Below, piece by piece: positions 10,731 to 22,242 of a stretch of DNA of 64,000 bases. Position 1 is the first letter of the stretch, and each line of letters starts with the position of its first letter. The stretch comes from Allacma fusca (taxonomy: Eukaryota; Arthropoda; Collembola; Symphypleona; Sminthuridae), in the NCBI GenBank assembly GCA_947179485.1, contig OX359247.1, positions 38,416,801 to 38,480,800 on the forward strand, in the 5' to 3' direction. The position numbers and the translations under genes were made by a program. A model generated the notes under the pieces. The model was not told the DNA's origin, did no database searches, and saw only the letters and a program-made list of their open reading frames with translations.

Positions 10731-12764
10731 CTCATTTACTCTAATCGTCTAGTCACTACATAATTGTAAGCGTCAGCCACTGTACCATCTTGTTTTGTGG
10801 ATATACCATTGTTGAGCATACTTGAAAAGGGGAAGTGCCAGGGTTGGCAAGTGGATTGTATTGACCTGGAATGTATTGGATAAAATCCTGTTCCAGCTGG
10901 CCTGGAGTAAACTGCTTGTTGGAAACAATTGGTTAATATTAATTTCGACCAGTACAGTCCACTAGCAAATAAAACCGGTTGTAACGGGAACCATCCTGTG
11001 GCGTGGACATTAAATCACATGGAAAGAATTGGCTAGTACTGCTAATTGTACGTAAGAAGTTCAAGTAAATGTAATCAATACTTGAATTGTAAACAACAAT
11101 ATGACTCTTACAATGATTACTAAATCCATAGATTGTTTTTGCCTGAGGACTAATTTCAGCGCTACAATATTTGGAATTTGCAACAGCAATGCTTTTCAAG
11201 TAGATATTTTATTTGCGTTTGGCCAGCAACAATTACCGCAATGCACAAGCAGTTCCAAGTAGCGTTTCTGTTCGAGTTCGGGAAACTCGAAGTTCCGGGA
11301 ACGAATAGAGTTCGAGTTTAATTTTTTTGGGGCCGTTTGCTTTCTAGCCGGTTTTGGTTATCAAGTTTTCCACCCGAAAAAATTGGACCGGATTCGGATT
11401 GTTTGTTGGGCATTTTTGGAATTACCTGAACTGCGTGAGGTTGTATTTTACGTACATTTTGTGTTTGGTTTTGGTTCAAGTCGCTTTCGGGTAGAACATT
11501 TTATAACGGTCTCGGTTTTGGGTATGACAAATTTTCCCGACTCGAATGTCCAGAGTTCGAGTTCGGAATGAAAAATGGAATTTACACCGGGGTTTTGTTT
11601 CGAGTCGAGACTAATTATTTGTAACCTATAGAAACACTAGTTCCAAGCACAAGTAGTTTATCAGCAAGTTATTCAAAAGAACGCGAAATAAATTATTGAG
11701 AAACTATACCGTTAAAAACGTTTTACTTGCGAGTTTGAGATATGAATAATTGTAGCAACTACAAATTGAAATTTTCAATTTCTCCTTATGTTCAAAACAG
11801 GTATACTGTACTCAGGATGGCACAAAGCGAATATCCCCACTCTATCTCAACTGAGGAAGTTACTCATAAACATAAAATAGTTGTTTGCCCCAGTTTGTAC
11901 AGAATTCTTTTCCAGATTTCCTAAAATTAGTTTCATTGGCGCATATTTGTGGCCCCAGGTGTGGCGAATGTGAATTAAGTAAAGATTCTAAAGTCTCCAA
12001 TGGATGGAATGAAAATCCATAGTAAACGGATTGAACCCATCAAATGTGCAAATAAAAAAAAGTTAAATTTATACTCCAATTCACATTAAGGCTTAACGGT
12101 GTATTTCCTCTTTATTTCCAATTCAATTATATATTGGAGCCATTCTGTTCCAAATAGCTATACACACCCCCATTCCACACATGCTAGTTGTAAGTTATTG
12201 GTCTATACCAGAAATTTAATAAAATTCTGCTTCCCAACTTGGAATCATTCATAGACGGATTGTACTTAAGCAGCAAGCAGAAAGCTTTACTTTACTTTTT
12301 TTTTAAGTCAAAATTTACGGATTAATGGTGTACTCATTATTCGAATCAAATATCTTGTGACCAGTTCAAATTTCAGTTCACATCCAAATATCAGCTCAAA
12401 GCAATCATTTAAACAAAGTTGGACCGCTAATATAAAACCCTGCATAGAGCCAAGTATTCTTATACTATATTATCTTTTCCAGCATATTTGTCAGGAAACA
12501 ACCCATTTCCATTTTTTACTAAGCTAAACTTATGATCGTGCATAAAAATCAATTCTCATGCTAATCAACACAGACTGAGCTGTTGCAATTTAACTGTAAG
12601 AATAAATATCGAAAATAAATAGTCATTTTATTTTTATTATAGCAATCGGTGAAAGTAATCATTTGTAAAAGTACACACTGGTTGTATTACATATTCTTTG
12701 CCATTTTCCAACCGAAAATTAACATAAACATAGGGGGATCTTTGATGATATTTCACATTCTCGA
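10731..12764. other. Intergenic stretch with no recognised gene
   Basis: About 2 kb with no coding or RNA signal I can support, apart from the MITE at 11260-11639. Around 12600-12730 it resembles 6360-6500 (ATCGGTGAAAGTAAT motif), another trace of segment duplication. Confidence 0.6.
11260..11639. mobile_element. hAT-type MITE (380 bp)
   Basis: Inverted termini TAGCGTTTCT / AGAAACACTA (one mismatch) lie between exact 8-bp duplications GTTCCAAG (11252-11259 and 11640-11647). The interior is rich in TTCGAGTTCG and GTTTTGG steps. No protein is encoded. Confidence 0.82.
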
Positions 12765-13110
12765 TTAACACCGCCCATAGCGCGCAATTCTTAGTCCTGC
12801 AAAAGATAAAAATAAAATTGTCTCTGTAGAAAGAACATTTTGTGATCTGGATCCTTCAGGTGTGGAATGAATTAAATGACTTCCTAAGAAGCAAACCATG
12901 ACAGCGAATTTGTTTGTTTAAACGCTTACTTCGATTACACCGTTGAGCACAAGCAAGAGATCCACGATTGCCATAAGTTCGTCCATCCGTTCCGCAAATT
13001 TCTCGCAGTTCCAAGGTAGTCACACATGGTTGTCCACACCGTTGGGCCTCGACAGCAGTCGTAGCAAGTGCAGCAATGAGAAAAAATCCGAGAAGCAGCG
13101 GAATTTTCAT
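12765..13110 (-). CDS. Secreted single-Kazal-domain peptide 3 (two exons)
   Basis: Minus-strand exons 13110-12930 and 12796-12765 give 70 aa; GT-AG intron, phase 1. The start is the ATG at 13110 (MKIPLLLGFF); the open frame extends upstream but has no ATG. A signal peptide covers about residues 1-22. The Kazal core is EICGTDGRTYGNRGSLAC: the usual fourth cysteine is Gly, with one displaced as in peptides 1 and 2. Exon 2 encodes RLRIARYGRC and stop. It is close to peptide 1 in the loop (PCVTTLEL versus TCITTLEY) but lies on the opposite strand, so this copy was inverted or arose by a separate event. Confidence 0.83.
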
Positions 13111-13220
13111 TTCGGAAATGTTCAAATAGTTTTAATAATATTTTTTAATGAGTATGAATTGCTTTGGAGATGGTGGGATGGATGAAGAAATGTGTGCCAG
13201 TCATAAGTCAAGTAAATTTG

Positions 13221-13228
13221 TATTTATA
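13221..13228 (-). promoter_or_regulatory. Probable TATA box of Kazal peptide 3
   Basis: TATAAATA on the minus strand lies 111 bp upstream of the ATG at 13110, the same box and similar spacing as in front of Kazal gene 1. Confidence 0.4.
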
Positions 13229-14974
13229 CTGATTCCATTTGTGACATTCCAGTTTCCGGGTTCCGGTTTGTGACAAAGGAAAGTATACCCATACATTCTG
13301 GTTGTTACATGTGGTCATAGTTGTTTTCAGGAAAATTGTATTTGTATAAACAGTCAAGTGTTAATATTTCGTTGAAGCTATTTATGCTGACGTAATGTAC
13401 CATAGAAATACATACATACATATATAACCCATAATAATATGTTACACACGGCTTCCCGCTACCCTTTAAGGTAGCGATAGTGCTCATAAGCCTTGAATTT
13501 ATTTTTATTCTGAATTAATATCTTCAAAGGAAGCAGTTTTTACATTAGTGAGCTTAAATTAAGTGATCAGACTTCATTGAAACAAGGCACTCCGGAACGT
13601 TCAAAACATTTGGGGGGGGGGCAAACTGTTTTAAACAATTTTAGCAATTTACTCAGCAGTTACAGTACATACAGATGCATGTACATAACGTTTACATACA
13701 ATTTTTCTCCCGCTGGCCTGAAACCCATGCACAAATTCTCCACCAATTTAGTTTTTTTTTCGTTATTCATGTACTTTTCATGTCATGTACTTTTCATGTC
13801 ATGTACATATGTTTAAGCCAAATGTTTGATTAATTTATCCTGTGAATCTAGCATTCAGACAATTTGATAGTTACCTTGATGAACCAATCTTACCACATAC
13901 TGATATGTTGAGAGCTAGGATGAAAAAAACTTTAGCAACATGGTAAAAACATGTTTATTTAAAAGAAGTACAATAACCCAATTTCGTTTTAAATATTTAT
14001 TTTGTGAAAGTATAGTATTTTATGGAAGATTTTAGAAAATTTGTAATTTTCTTAGTAATTTGAACAACAAAAAGTCATCAAAATGTTAATTTTAATCCTC
14101 AATAGTGGGTGGACACCTGCATATAAAAAATTTTGGGGTGGCAATATTCCCCCTGATTTCCATATTCCGGAGTGCCTGATTGGGACTATTAAAGCTCACC
14201 TATGTAGCGTAAGCAAACAACCCATATGACAATACGTTACACATGGCGGCTTCTTGCTCATTGTCAGATTTAAAAATTAAGGTAGCTACTTTTACTCATA
14301 TTTTTATTCTGAATAATTTGTCACTTTCTGTTTTATCCTTGGTGGAATTAGTGAACAATGAGCGCATTATTTGCGTAACAGTTCTTGGAAATTCTTTGTC
14401 AATTTGACAAAGAATCTCCAGGGTATTATACTGTTCATAGATGTGACAAAATGAACTTGAGCAAGAAATCATTCATCATACGACCAAATGTATCTACACA
14501 TTTTCATCATGTTAAGTTTTTAACAATATGTAATAAACTTGAAATAAATAGGTAAGAGTCCAAAAATACTATAAAATTTGTCAACTCTTACTTCCATTGT
14601 TTGCAGCACAAATGTCAGTGCTCTTTGTAAAGGCAGAGGGGGTGCAGCAAGTACTTTAAGTTCCGGTAGGTTCATATAAGATGACAAGCCACAATAATAA
14701 TTATTGTTATTTAATTTCTGGCTGATTGCGGTTTGAGTTGACACCGACAAACACGTATCCTGTTTTTATGAATTTGACAGTAAATAAAGTTTGGAAACAA
14801 AAAATCCATAATATTTATTAGGCTTGTTATATCTACTTATAGGGCGTCAAATACTTAGTAAGCTGTTCAAAACCGTATGTTAATTCCACTGTTATAATAC
14901 AAATAAATCCAGAATTTTTTCAACGCCAACAATTTTAGCAGTACTACTGCAACATTTTACATTTCACTGTCAAA

Positions 14975-15556
14975 ATGAAACACACTGATTTCCTTTGCTT
15001 ACTGTTGGCTGTCCTAGCTCTCTCAGCTACAGCTGTTGAGGGACAATTACCAGGTCATTTTGGAGATCCGTGTATACATACATTACCAATGTTGACTACA
15101 GCCCAATGTGCGGGTCAGAACGCCAGACTTACTCCAATATAGAAAGCTTGCTAAAACGCTTAAATAGAAGTAAGTAGTTTAGTAAATATTTGAATATTGG
15201 TATATATGTAATTATATTTAGCTCTAAATAAAGTGAGCTATTGTGAGTGATCTCTCTGTATAAGAACACCCCTGCTGAAAGAAGGAAAATATGATACTTA
15301 TAAATGCCAGCAGCTGTATGGACAAATACCATTGAGATACGTAGGTAGGTGTACGTACGTATATGGGAACGCTTCAAATTATGCTTCCTATAAAGAAGAT
15401 ACTCTTATAAGGGGTATCTTATAACGAGAGTTGACTATCATTCTTAAGTCTGGAAACAATAAATGAGGTACATTTTCCAAAAGCAAAAATAGAATCATTT
15501 TTAAAACTATTTGCAGCCATTCGCATGGCTAGTGGAGGATGTTGGCCCAATTAAGA
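14975..15556 (+). pseudogene. Kazal peptide pseudogene
   Basis: The signal peptide is intact from the ATG at 14975 (MKHTDFLCLLLAVLALSAT) and very like peptide 1. The domain is then broken: the core reads out of frame after about residue 35, a TAG follows at about 15139, and the TYSN-to-cysteine part is shortened. A donor (AA|GTAAGT near 15170) and an exon-2 relic after TTGCAG (15517 to about 15556) remain recognisable, but exon 2 is also degenerate. tRNA-Val copy 4 follows about 360 bp downstream, as in the intact units. Confidence 0.8.
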
Positions 15557-15915
15557 GGTAGAGAGGATGTGAGGATATCCTCATATCCCGATTAAATCTC
15601 CGTCAACATTATTTAAATTACGTAAAGATACTACGAATATTGGACTCAACACTGGAAATACTACTGACAATAATAAATCCACCAGCTGGCATTAAAATTA
15701 GTTAGGTATGTGTTCCAATCATTGTATCCCCTTGACATTTCCGAGTTATCATAATTTATGCAGTTACATAAAAACAAGTTTTGTTTTATGTATCCTAACA
15801 ATAAGTGCAACGTGAATTGCAATGTCAGCAAGTATTTACAACATTTTATATTTCATTTAAAGATATGTACAGTAGTGCCCATTGGTGATCATAATATCGT
15901 TCCCCTTCCAAGCAG

Positions 15916-15988
15916 GTTTCTGTGGTGTAGTGGTTATCACATCCGCCTAACACGCGGAAGGTCCCAGGTTCGGTCCCTGGCAGAAACA
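15916..15988 (+). tRNA. tRNA-Val (anticodon AAC), copy 4
   Basis: Identical over 73 nt to copies 1-3. The immediate 5' bases (CAAGCAG) are shared, but the wider flanks are the most diverged of the four, so this is probably the oldest branch of the array. Confidence 0.96.
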
Positions 15989-16589
15989 GATATTTTGAAT
16001 CAATTATTTCAATTACATTTTATAAATAATTTCCCCTATGGTGAAAGAAAACGGGTTTTCATTTGCAAATAGATACACATACATACATACGTAAATGTAT
16101 TTATCATCTGTTTTTTTTACACCCAGCCAGTTTTATATATAATTATGAGGTTATTTATTAGCTTTTTATTTGTTTATTTTATTATAAGGACGATACCCCT
16201 ATACAAAACAACGAAGTCATAGGAATAGGAAAAAATATATATTAATATGTTAGCTGCTAAAAATTATAGATAGTATTTATTCTAAACGTAACTTAAATTA
16301 ACAAGCGTTTTGATAAGTTTATCAAACACAAGGTTAATGCAACGGGAACCCCTCCCAAGGAAACGTGAGGGTGGTCAAGATTTAACATTCCTTCATAAAT
16401 GCCTAGATTTTGTCACTCTGGATTGATATTTCCTTTAAGTATTCTTAATAAATAGAAGTGGTTACGACGATACTATTAGAAATCTTTTGACCGACATGTT
16501 TTGCAGAGCACAAGCAGCAGGAATGGTTTGAGAGGACCAGTTTGTAGCGCGGCGTCCGCCCCCTTATATGATAGTGTTGTCCGTGGGTC

Positions 16590-16930
16590 CGACAGTCCGT
16601 ATCTCCCGCAGTTTTCCTCCGAAACTGCTTGGCCGATTTCGCTCAAATTTTTTTAACGTTGTTTAGGTCAAAAACTCGTATGAGTTCGTTACTGATTGAA
16701 ATCGGTCGGCGTGTTCGTGCGTAAAATAAATTGTACTCCCTGCACTCTTCCTCCGAAAATGCTCGACCGATTTTGTTTAAAATTTTTGTGAACATTATAC
16801 AGGCCAATTCCTCGGTTGATTTCGTTATTGGTTGACATTGGTCCACGTGTTCGTACGTAAAAAATTGGAACAAAATCTTTGTTTTCTCCCGAACTGTTCC
16901 ACCGATTTCAATGAAATTTTTATACGTATA
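16590..16930. repeat. Degenerate tandem repeat, about 125 bp, three copies
   Basis: Three units share a phrase like TCCTCCGAAAATGCTCGACC GATTT followed by AAATTTTT and, farther on, a CGTGTTCGTRCGTAAAA segment. Starts are near 16605, 16740 and 16870. The same phrase occurs once inside the MITE at 8049-8237. No coding capacity is evident. The rest of 15990-18540 shows nothing I can identify. Confidence 0.55.
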
Positions 16931-18541
16931 CCAGTCCGCATTGGTAAAAATAGTTTTTTAAAAAAATTATCAAAACATTTTTTAAATTTTATTTGTAACG
17001 AGAACTTGGAAATAAGTTCAACATAATACAATAAAAGGAGTAAGGGAGTGTGCACATATTACGTTTCATTTTTGTGGGGGGGGGGGGAGGAGGGGGTCTT
17101 GAAGCTGATGATTTTATGTGTAAACAATGGTGGATAGGGTTAACCTTGCTGATGATGTTTCACCGATTCTTACAAAAATGTAATGAATAAGCCGGGCTTA
17201 TTGTTTGACTCAATGTTTTAAGTAACAATTCATGGCGTACTGTATAGTGTTTTATAAAAAATGTTTATTATCAAAATGTTTTGTAAAATTTAATACTTTC
17301 ATAACAATTATTTTACCTATAGTCGTCCTACTGGATGTCAATTGCCTGTGAAAGCTGATTTATATTACAATAAGGATCAGTTTTTCAAAGAAAGGCCAAA
17401 AACATAATCTAAAGTACACGCAAACAGAACGACTGATTTAGTGAGAAGGCCCAAGGATCTTTTATAAGTAAATAAACACTTAACGTCAGACCGTCAGAGC
17501 TTATGTATTGTGCACAGTGTTCCAGTGTTTTAAAGCAAGGAAATAACTAACAAGATACAATGTGTATGTAAATATGTAGGGCAACTTATAATTATTGTGA
17601 ACCTTCCACCCCCTTTTGTTCCTAAATTTCCCACAGAATCAATAATTAATTTTGCTGATGGGGGCAAGAAATTTTCCATTTTGACAGAGGGTAGTGAAAA
17701 ATTTTATATAATAAAATATGAGATGGCTATCACGATTGTCTTATTTCGATTATTCCAAAATTTTGAGATTTCCATATGGAAAAAGCATCTTACGAATGTA
17801 CATACATTTTGACGCTGCACATAAGTCGGATTTACACAACCATAATTGGTAATGCAGAAACAAGAGTTGCTATGAGACTGCCCCTGGGTGCAGAACACAT
17901 AGATAAAACTATATGATATGACACGTGCTGGGATGAAAACACAAAGGATTTAATTGTAGCCCATAATTTTCAGAAAAGTAAGCTATCTGGTTTTCCAGAC
18001 CACCTGTCAGTTTAGTTTTACGAGGTATTGTTTCTCGAAGCATCCGTGAAGGGTAAACATATAAAGATGAGTTTGAGCGCTACTCACAACAGATCAGCAC
18101 AATTTTTTAGTAACGTTATTTGACAATGTTAAAAAATATTTTGACTTTCATTGTCGACTTGTGCACATAAAGTAATTTTCCCTTTCCTAACCTGATGCAA
18201 TTTTCCCATTTATCTAATTTATGGAGGCATTAGCCCTTGGAACTGAAAAAATGCATTAAAAAATAGTTACTAGTTACATACACATGGACATGTTTGTTAT
18301 TGTACATTTTGCACTGGATAAAAATTTAGCTTTACGTACTTTCGATTCCTTTGAAATTTGTACCAAATGTTTGCAATGATGTTTAATGACTACAAAATGT
18401 ATCTGCAGACGATAATTTTTCCCCAAGGGTGTTTGAATGTCTCGACGCTTTCCAGATAGTCCTATTCTACAGGTGTGTTAGGAAAGTCCTTTCGAATTGA
18501 AGGGCTAAAGCTTTCCAAGTTTGATAATTTTTTGTAAAAAT

Positions 18542-21500
18542 ATGGAAATGACTAATGTGTTAGCATTCCCATCGTTCATTCTGTTACTATTAATTGGCGC
18601 TGTAGCTGGACAAGATGCTGCAACAGAAGGCCCTTGTGAAACACATCCATGCAAATGCCCCAAGAATTACCGGCCTATTTGTGGAACAGATGGAAAAACA
18701 TACTCCAACAAATGCATGCTAAAATGTGATAGCCAATGCAATGAAAGTAAGTTTAACTTCTAATCATATCTATTATTCTTACCTTTTTAATTGCAAGGAA
18801 TAAGTTCACCGTTTAGCATACTGCAACAGCCTGTATATCTACTTATACTTTCTTTCTAGATCTTCAGGAGGCATATGAAGGACCCTGTCAGAAAAAATCG
18901 GTTGAGAGCTCCACAGATAATGGCGACAAGAAGGAATGCCAACGTTTTCTATGCAGATGCATGAACCTGGACGAGCCCGTTTGTGGAGTCAATGGAAAAA
19001 CCTACTCCAACAAATGCATGCTACATTGCGATCGGCAATGTTACGAAGGTAAGTTTTCCCAGTCACATAAATTATGCATAATTACCTGGTACATTACCAG
19101 GAACAAGTTCACGGCCAATTTGTAATATAGTAGTATCTATAATTATTATTATTGTACTTTCTTTCTAGGTCCTCAGGTGGCATATGAAGGACCCTGCCAG
19201 AAAAAGTCGGTTGAGAGCTCCTCCGATAATGAGGAGGAGGAGGAGTGCCAGCCTAAACCATGCCAATGCACCAGGCAGTACCAGCCCATTTGTGGAACAA
19301 ATGGAAAAACCTACTCCAACAGATGCTTGCTACAATGTGATCAGCAATGTAAAGAAAGTAAGTAACTTCCAATCACATAAATGATCCCTACCTGGTACAA
19401 TACAAGGAACAAGTTCACAAATAATTTGTAATTGTGCATAATTATTGTACTTTCTTTCTAGGTTTTCAGGAGGCATATGAAGGACCCTGTAAGAAAAAGT
19501 TGGCTAAGAACCCCAAGAGTAATGCTTATGAGGAGGAATGCACGCCAGAACCATGCAAATGCACGAAGGAGTACCATGTAGTTTGCGGGACAGATCAGCG
19601 GTCTTACAACAACCCGTGTCTTTTAGAATGTAATCGGGATCAGTGCAATCCTAGTAAGTTAACTACCTTTAATAAAATCATTCCTTTCCAGTAAAATATA
19701 ACATTGAATTTAATCAAAAATTTTGTTTCTAGATTTACAAACTGCCCATGAAGGACGCTGTGTCAAGAAGACTGGTAGGAATTCAACTGGTAAAGGGAAA
19801 AAGAAAAAGAAAAGTCGATGCAAAGCAAAACCATGTCTGTGTACCAAAGAATACCACCCTGTTTGTGGAACGGATCATCGCACGTACAGTAACCCTTGTC
19901 TCTTGAGATGCAACCGGAAGCAGTGCAATAAAAGTGAGTAGCTGTCCCACTCATGCATTTTTGAATTTATTTAAATCAGAGTCACAATATAAAAGATGAT
20001 CTTCACTAGAATTGAGAAGCGCACATAGAGGGCGCTGTGAGAAGAAATCAAAGAAACGTGGTAACAAGAAGAACAAGAAGAACAAGAAGAATAAGAACAA
20101 GAAGAACAAGAAGAAGAATAAGCAAACAGTTGATTGTAAGCAGAGATCATGTCCATGCACTAGAGAGTACCGGCCCATTTGTGGAACGGATCAACACACG
20201 TATGGAAACAAATGCCTGTTTCAATGTGAGCAGAAATGTAAAAAAGGTATGCGGTATTAAATGCTTAATAATCACAAGAGTATATAATACAGCCCAAATC
20301 TCGATATAACAGTTATTATACATATAACGAAGGGTTTGGTTGTCCCAAGTCCCGTGTACATAATGCTTAAGGAGTATGCAATTATACATATAACTAACGT
20401 AAAAATCGTTAGAGCGTATATAAAAATCTGGCGCCGGGATACGTTATATCGAGAATTGACTGTATTTTGTACAGTTCGTGAAAGTTTGACATGAGGCTGG
20501 TGTATTTTGAAAATAGGTTTAAAACAGGCACATCAAGGACCATGTGAAAGCGATGAAGATTCTGCTAATAATGGAACTTGTAACCCCGATGGTTGTGTTT
20601 GCACTGAAGAGTACGCACCTGTCTGCGGATCGAATAATCAAACTTACTCTAACCGTTGCGCATTGAGGTGTGATCAGAACTGTAATCAAGGCAAGTTGGA
20701 AAACACAATGAAAAGTTTTTCCATTGACTGCATAAATATTAGAACTAATTAATTAGATTTCTATGTACTATAATTAGGTAAGTCTTGAAGGTGTTTTTCT
20801 TTGAAAATAGGTTTACAAGAGTCACACCAAGGTCGATGTGAAAGCGAAACGACTGACAAATCTACCCAAAATGAAGTTTGTAACCCCGATGGTTGTATTT
20901 GCACTCAAGAGTACGCTCCTGTTTGCGGGTCGAATAAGCGAACTTATTCCAACCGTTGCGAATTGAGGTGTGATCAGAACTGTAATGGAGGCAAGTTTGA
21001 AACCATCCTGTAATAGATTTTCAAAATCTGTGTAGCTATTAGAGCTAATAATTAATAATAAATCATATAAAAAGCATTGTTCATGATTTACATATTTCCA
21101 CTATAGACTTGCTGGAAGAATATGACGGAGTTTGCAAAACTTCTAAAAGTTCCCCTCGTAAATCATGTTCGCGAGATTGTAGTTGCGACGATGAGGACTA
21201 CGAACCAGTTTGCGGGACCAATAGGAAAACGTACTCCAATCCCTGCCGTCTGGAATGTGACCAACGATGCAATCGAAGTTAGTATTTGATTATTGGAGGT
21301 TACACTTAAATGTATTGTGGGTCTTGCTTTTACAAAATAATGTTTCCACAGGAATAAAAAAGGCATACAACGGGAAATGCAAAAGACGGTCTAAGAAACG
21401 TACGACCAAGAAACCAGGTTGCAAACAGCGTTGCACTTGTCCCTATCACTACTGGCCAGTTTGTGGGTCTAACGGGAAAACCTATAGTAACGACTGTGCT

Positions 21501-21765
21501 CTCAAGTGTGACAAAAGGTGTAACAAAAGTAAGTGCATTTTCCATACATTTTTCCAGTTCATATTTAAGATGGAAAAAGTTTTTACATTTCACAATAATT
21601 TCAAAATTTAATTCTCTTTTATGGAATTTTTCAATCGTAGGTCTTAGAATGGTAAGTCAAGGATATTGCGGGAAACCCAGAAGAACGACCAGGAAACGTC
21701 CGAAGTCTAAACCTAGAAGACGCCGAACTACTACAACAACTGAAACTTTTGATGACTTTGAATAA
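18542..21765 (+). CDS. Ten-domain secreted Kazal-type protease inhibitor (11 exons)
   Basis: Exons 18542-18746, 18860-19048, 19169-19357, 19462-19653, 19733-19933, 20010-20246, 20517-20690, 20811-20990, 21107-21277, 21352-21528, 21641-21765 give 679 aa. All introns are phase 1. A signal peptide spans about residues 1-24. Exons 1-10 each carry a Kazal core (for example [14 protein letters not shown]), but the final cysteine of each domain (EGPC, RGRC, QGPC) lies at the start of the next exon; exon 11 closes domain 10. Most repeats have eight cysteines, two more than a classical Kazal domain. Predicted P1 residues run Lys, Asn, Arg, Lys, Lys, Arg, Glu, Gln, Asp, Tyr, so trypsin-like and other proteases may be targeted. 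Linkers before domains 5 and 6 are lysine-rich. Introns 7 and 8 use GC donors. An ATG at 18548 is an alternative start. Confidence 0.88.
20290..20462. mobile_element. pogo/Tc1-like MITE in intron 6 of the ten-Kazal gene
   Basis: Ends read TACAGCCCAAATCTCGATAT and, inverted, TACAGTCAATTCTCGATATA, with TA on both sides, as for pogo-type elements. It lies within the intron between exons 6 and 7 and does not disturb the splice sites. A related right end occurs near 15411-15440. Confidence 0.65.
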
Positions 21766-21907
21766 TAATTATTGGATGGGGGTGATATTTTAAGATTTAA
21801 TTTCCGGAGCCTAAATTAATGACTGAGCAAGCTAACTTCTCACAAAAACTATGGAAAGTTACTGTCAATTTATTGAATTTACTATTGTACGGAGCTATAT
21901 CATAAAC

Positions 21908-21913
21908 AATAAA
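21908..21913 (+). terminator. Polyadenylation signal of the ten-Kazal gene
   Basis: AATAAA lies 143 bp after the stop codon, a normal distance. The cleavage site was not identified. Confidence 0.5.
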
Positions 21914-22242
21914 AGTATATGCATACTGTACTTTTGTATTGTATAGTGCTGACTAATTAAACGTGCATAGTGTATCTAACACTCATTCTGTAACAATACA
22001 ATGTTCTCTCGCTATGAGACACTCCCATATGTAAGTAATTATGCAAGAATGGATCCAAGTGTGTGTTGAAAAAATGCGCAATTAATCGCCTGGAAAGTTC
22101 ATTCAGTTTCAGTTCTAAATAAATGGTTATTACACAAATAATTGATAATGAATGAAACAACTAGTAGGTACAAATGTATCTTAATCCAAGCTCATCATAA
22201 AGAACGTCACTTGAGATTGTATCTTAAATGAAATTAAAATAC

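Noticed and set aside
12943-13185. An 80-codon plus-strand frame across Kazal peptide 3
   Set aside because: It is the antisense of a well-supported two-exon Kazal gene and has no family resemblance of its own.
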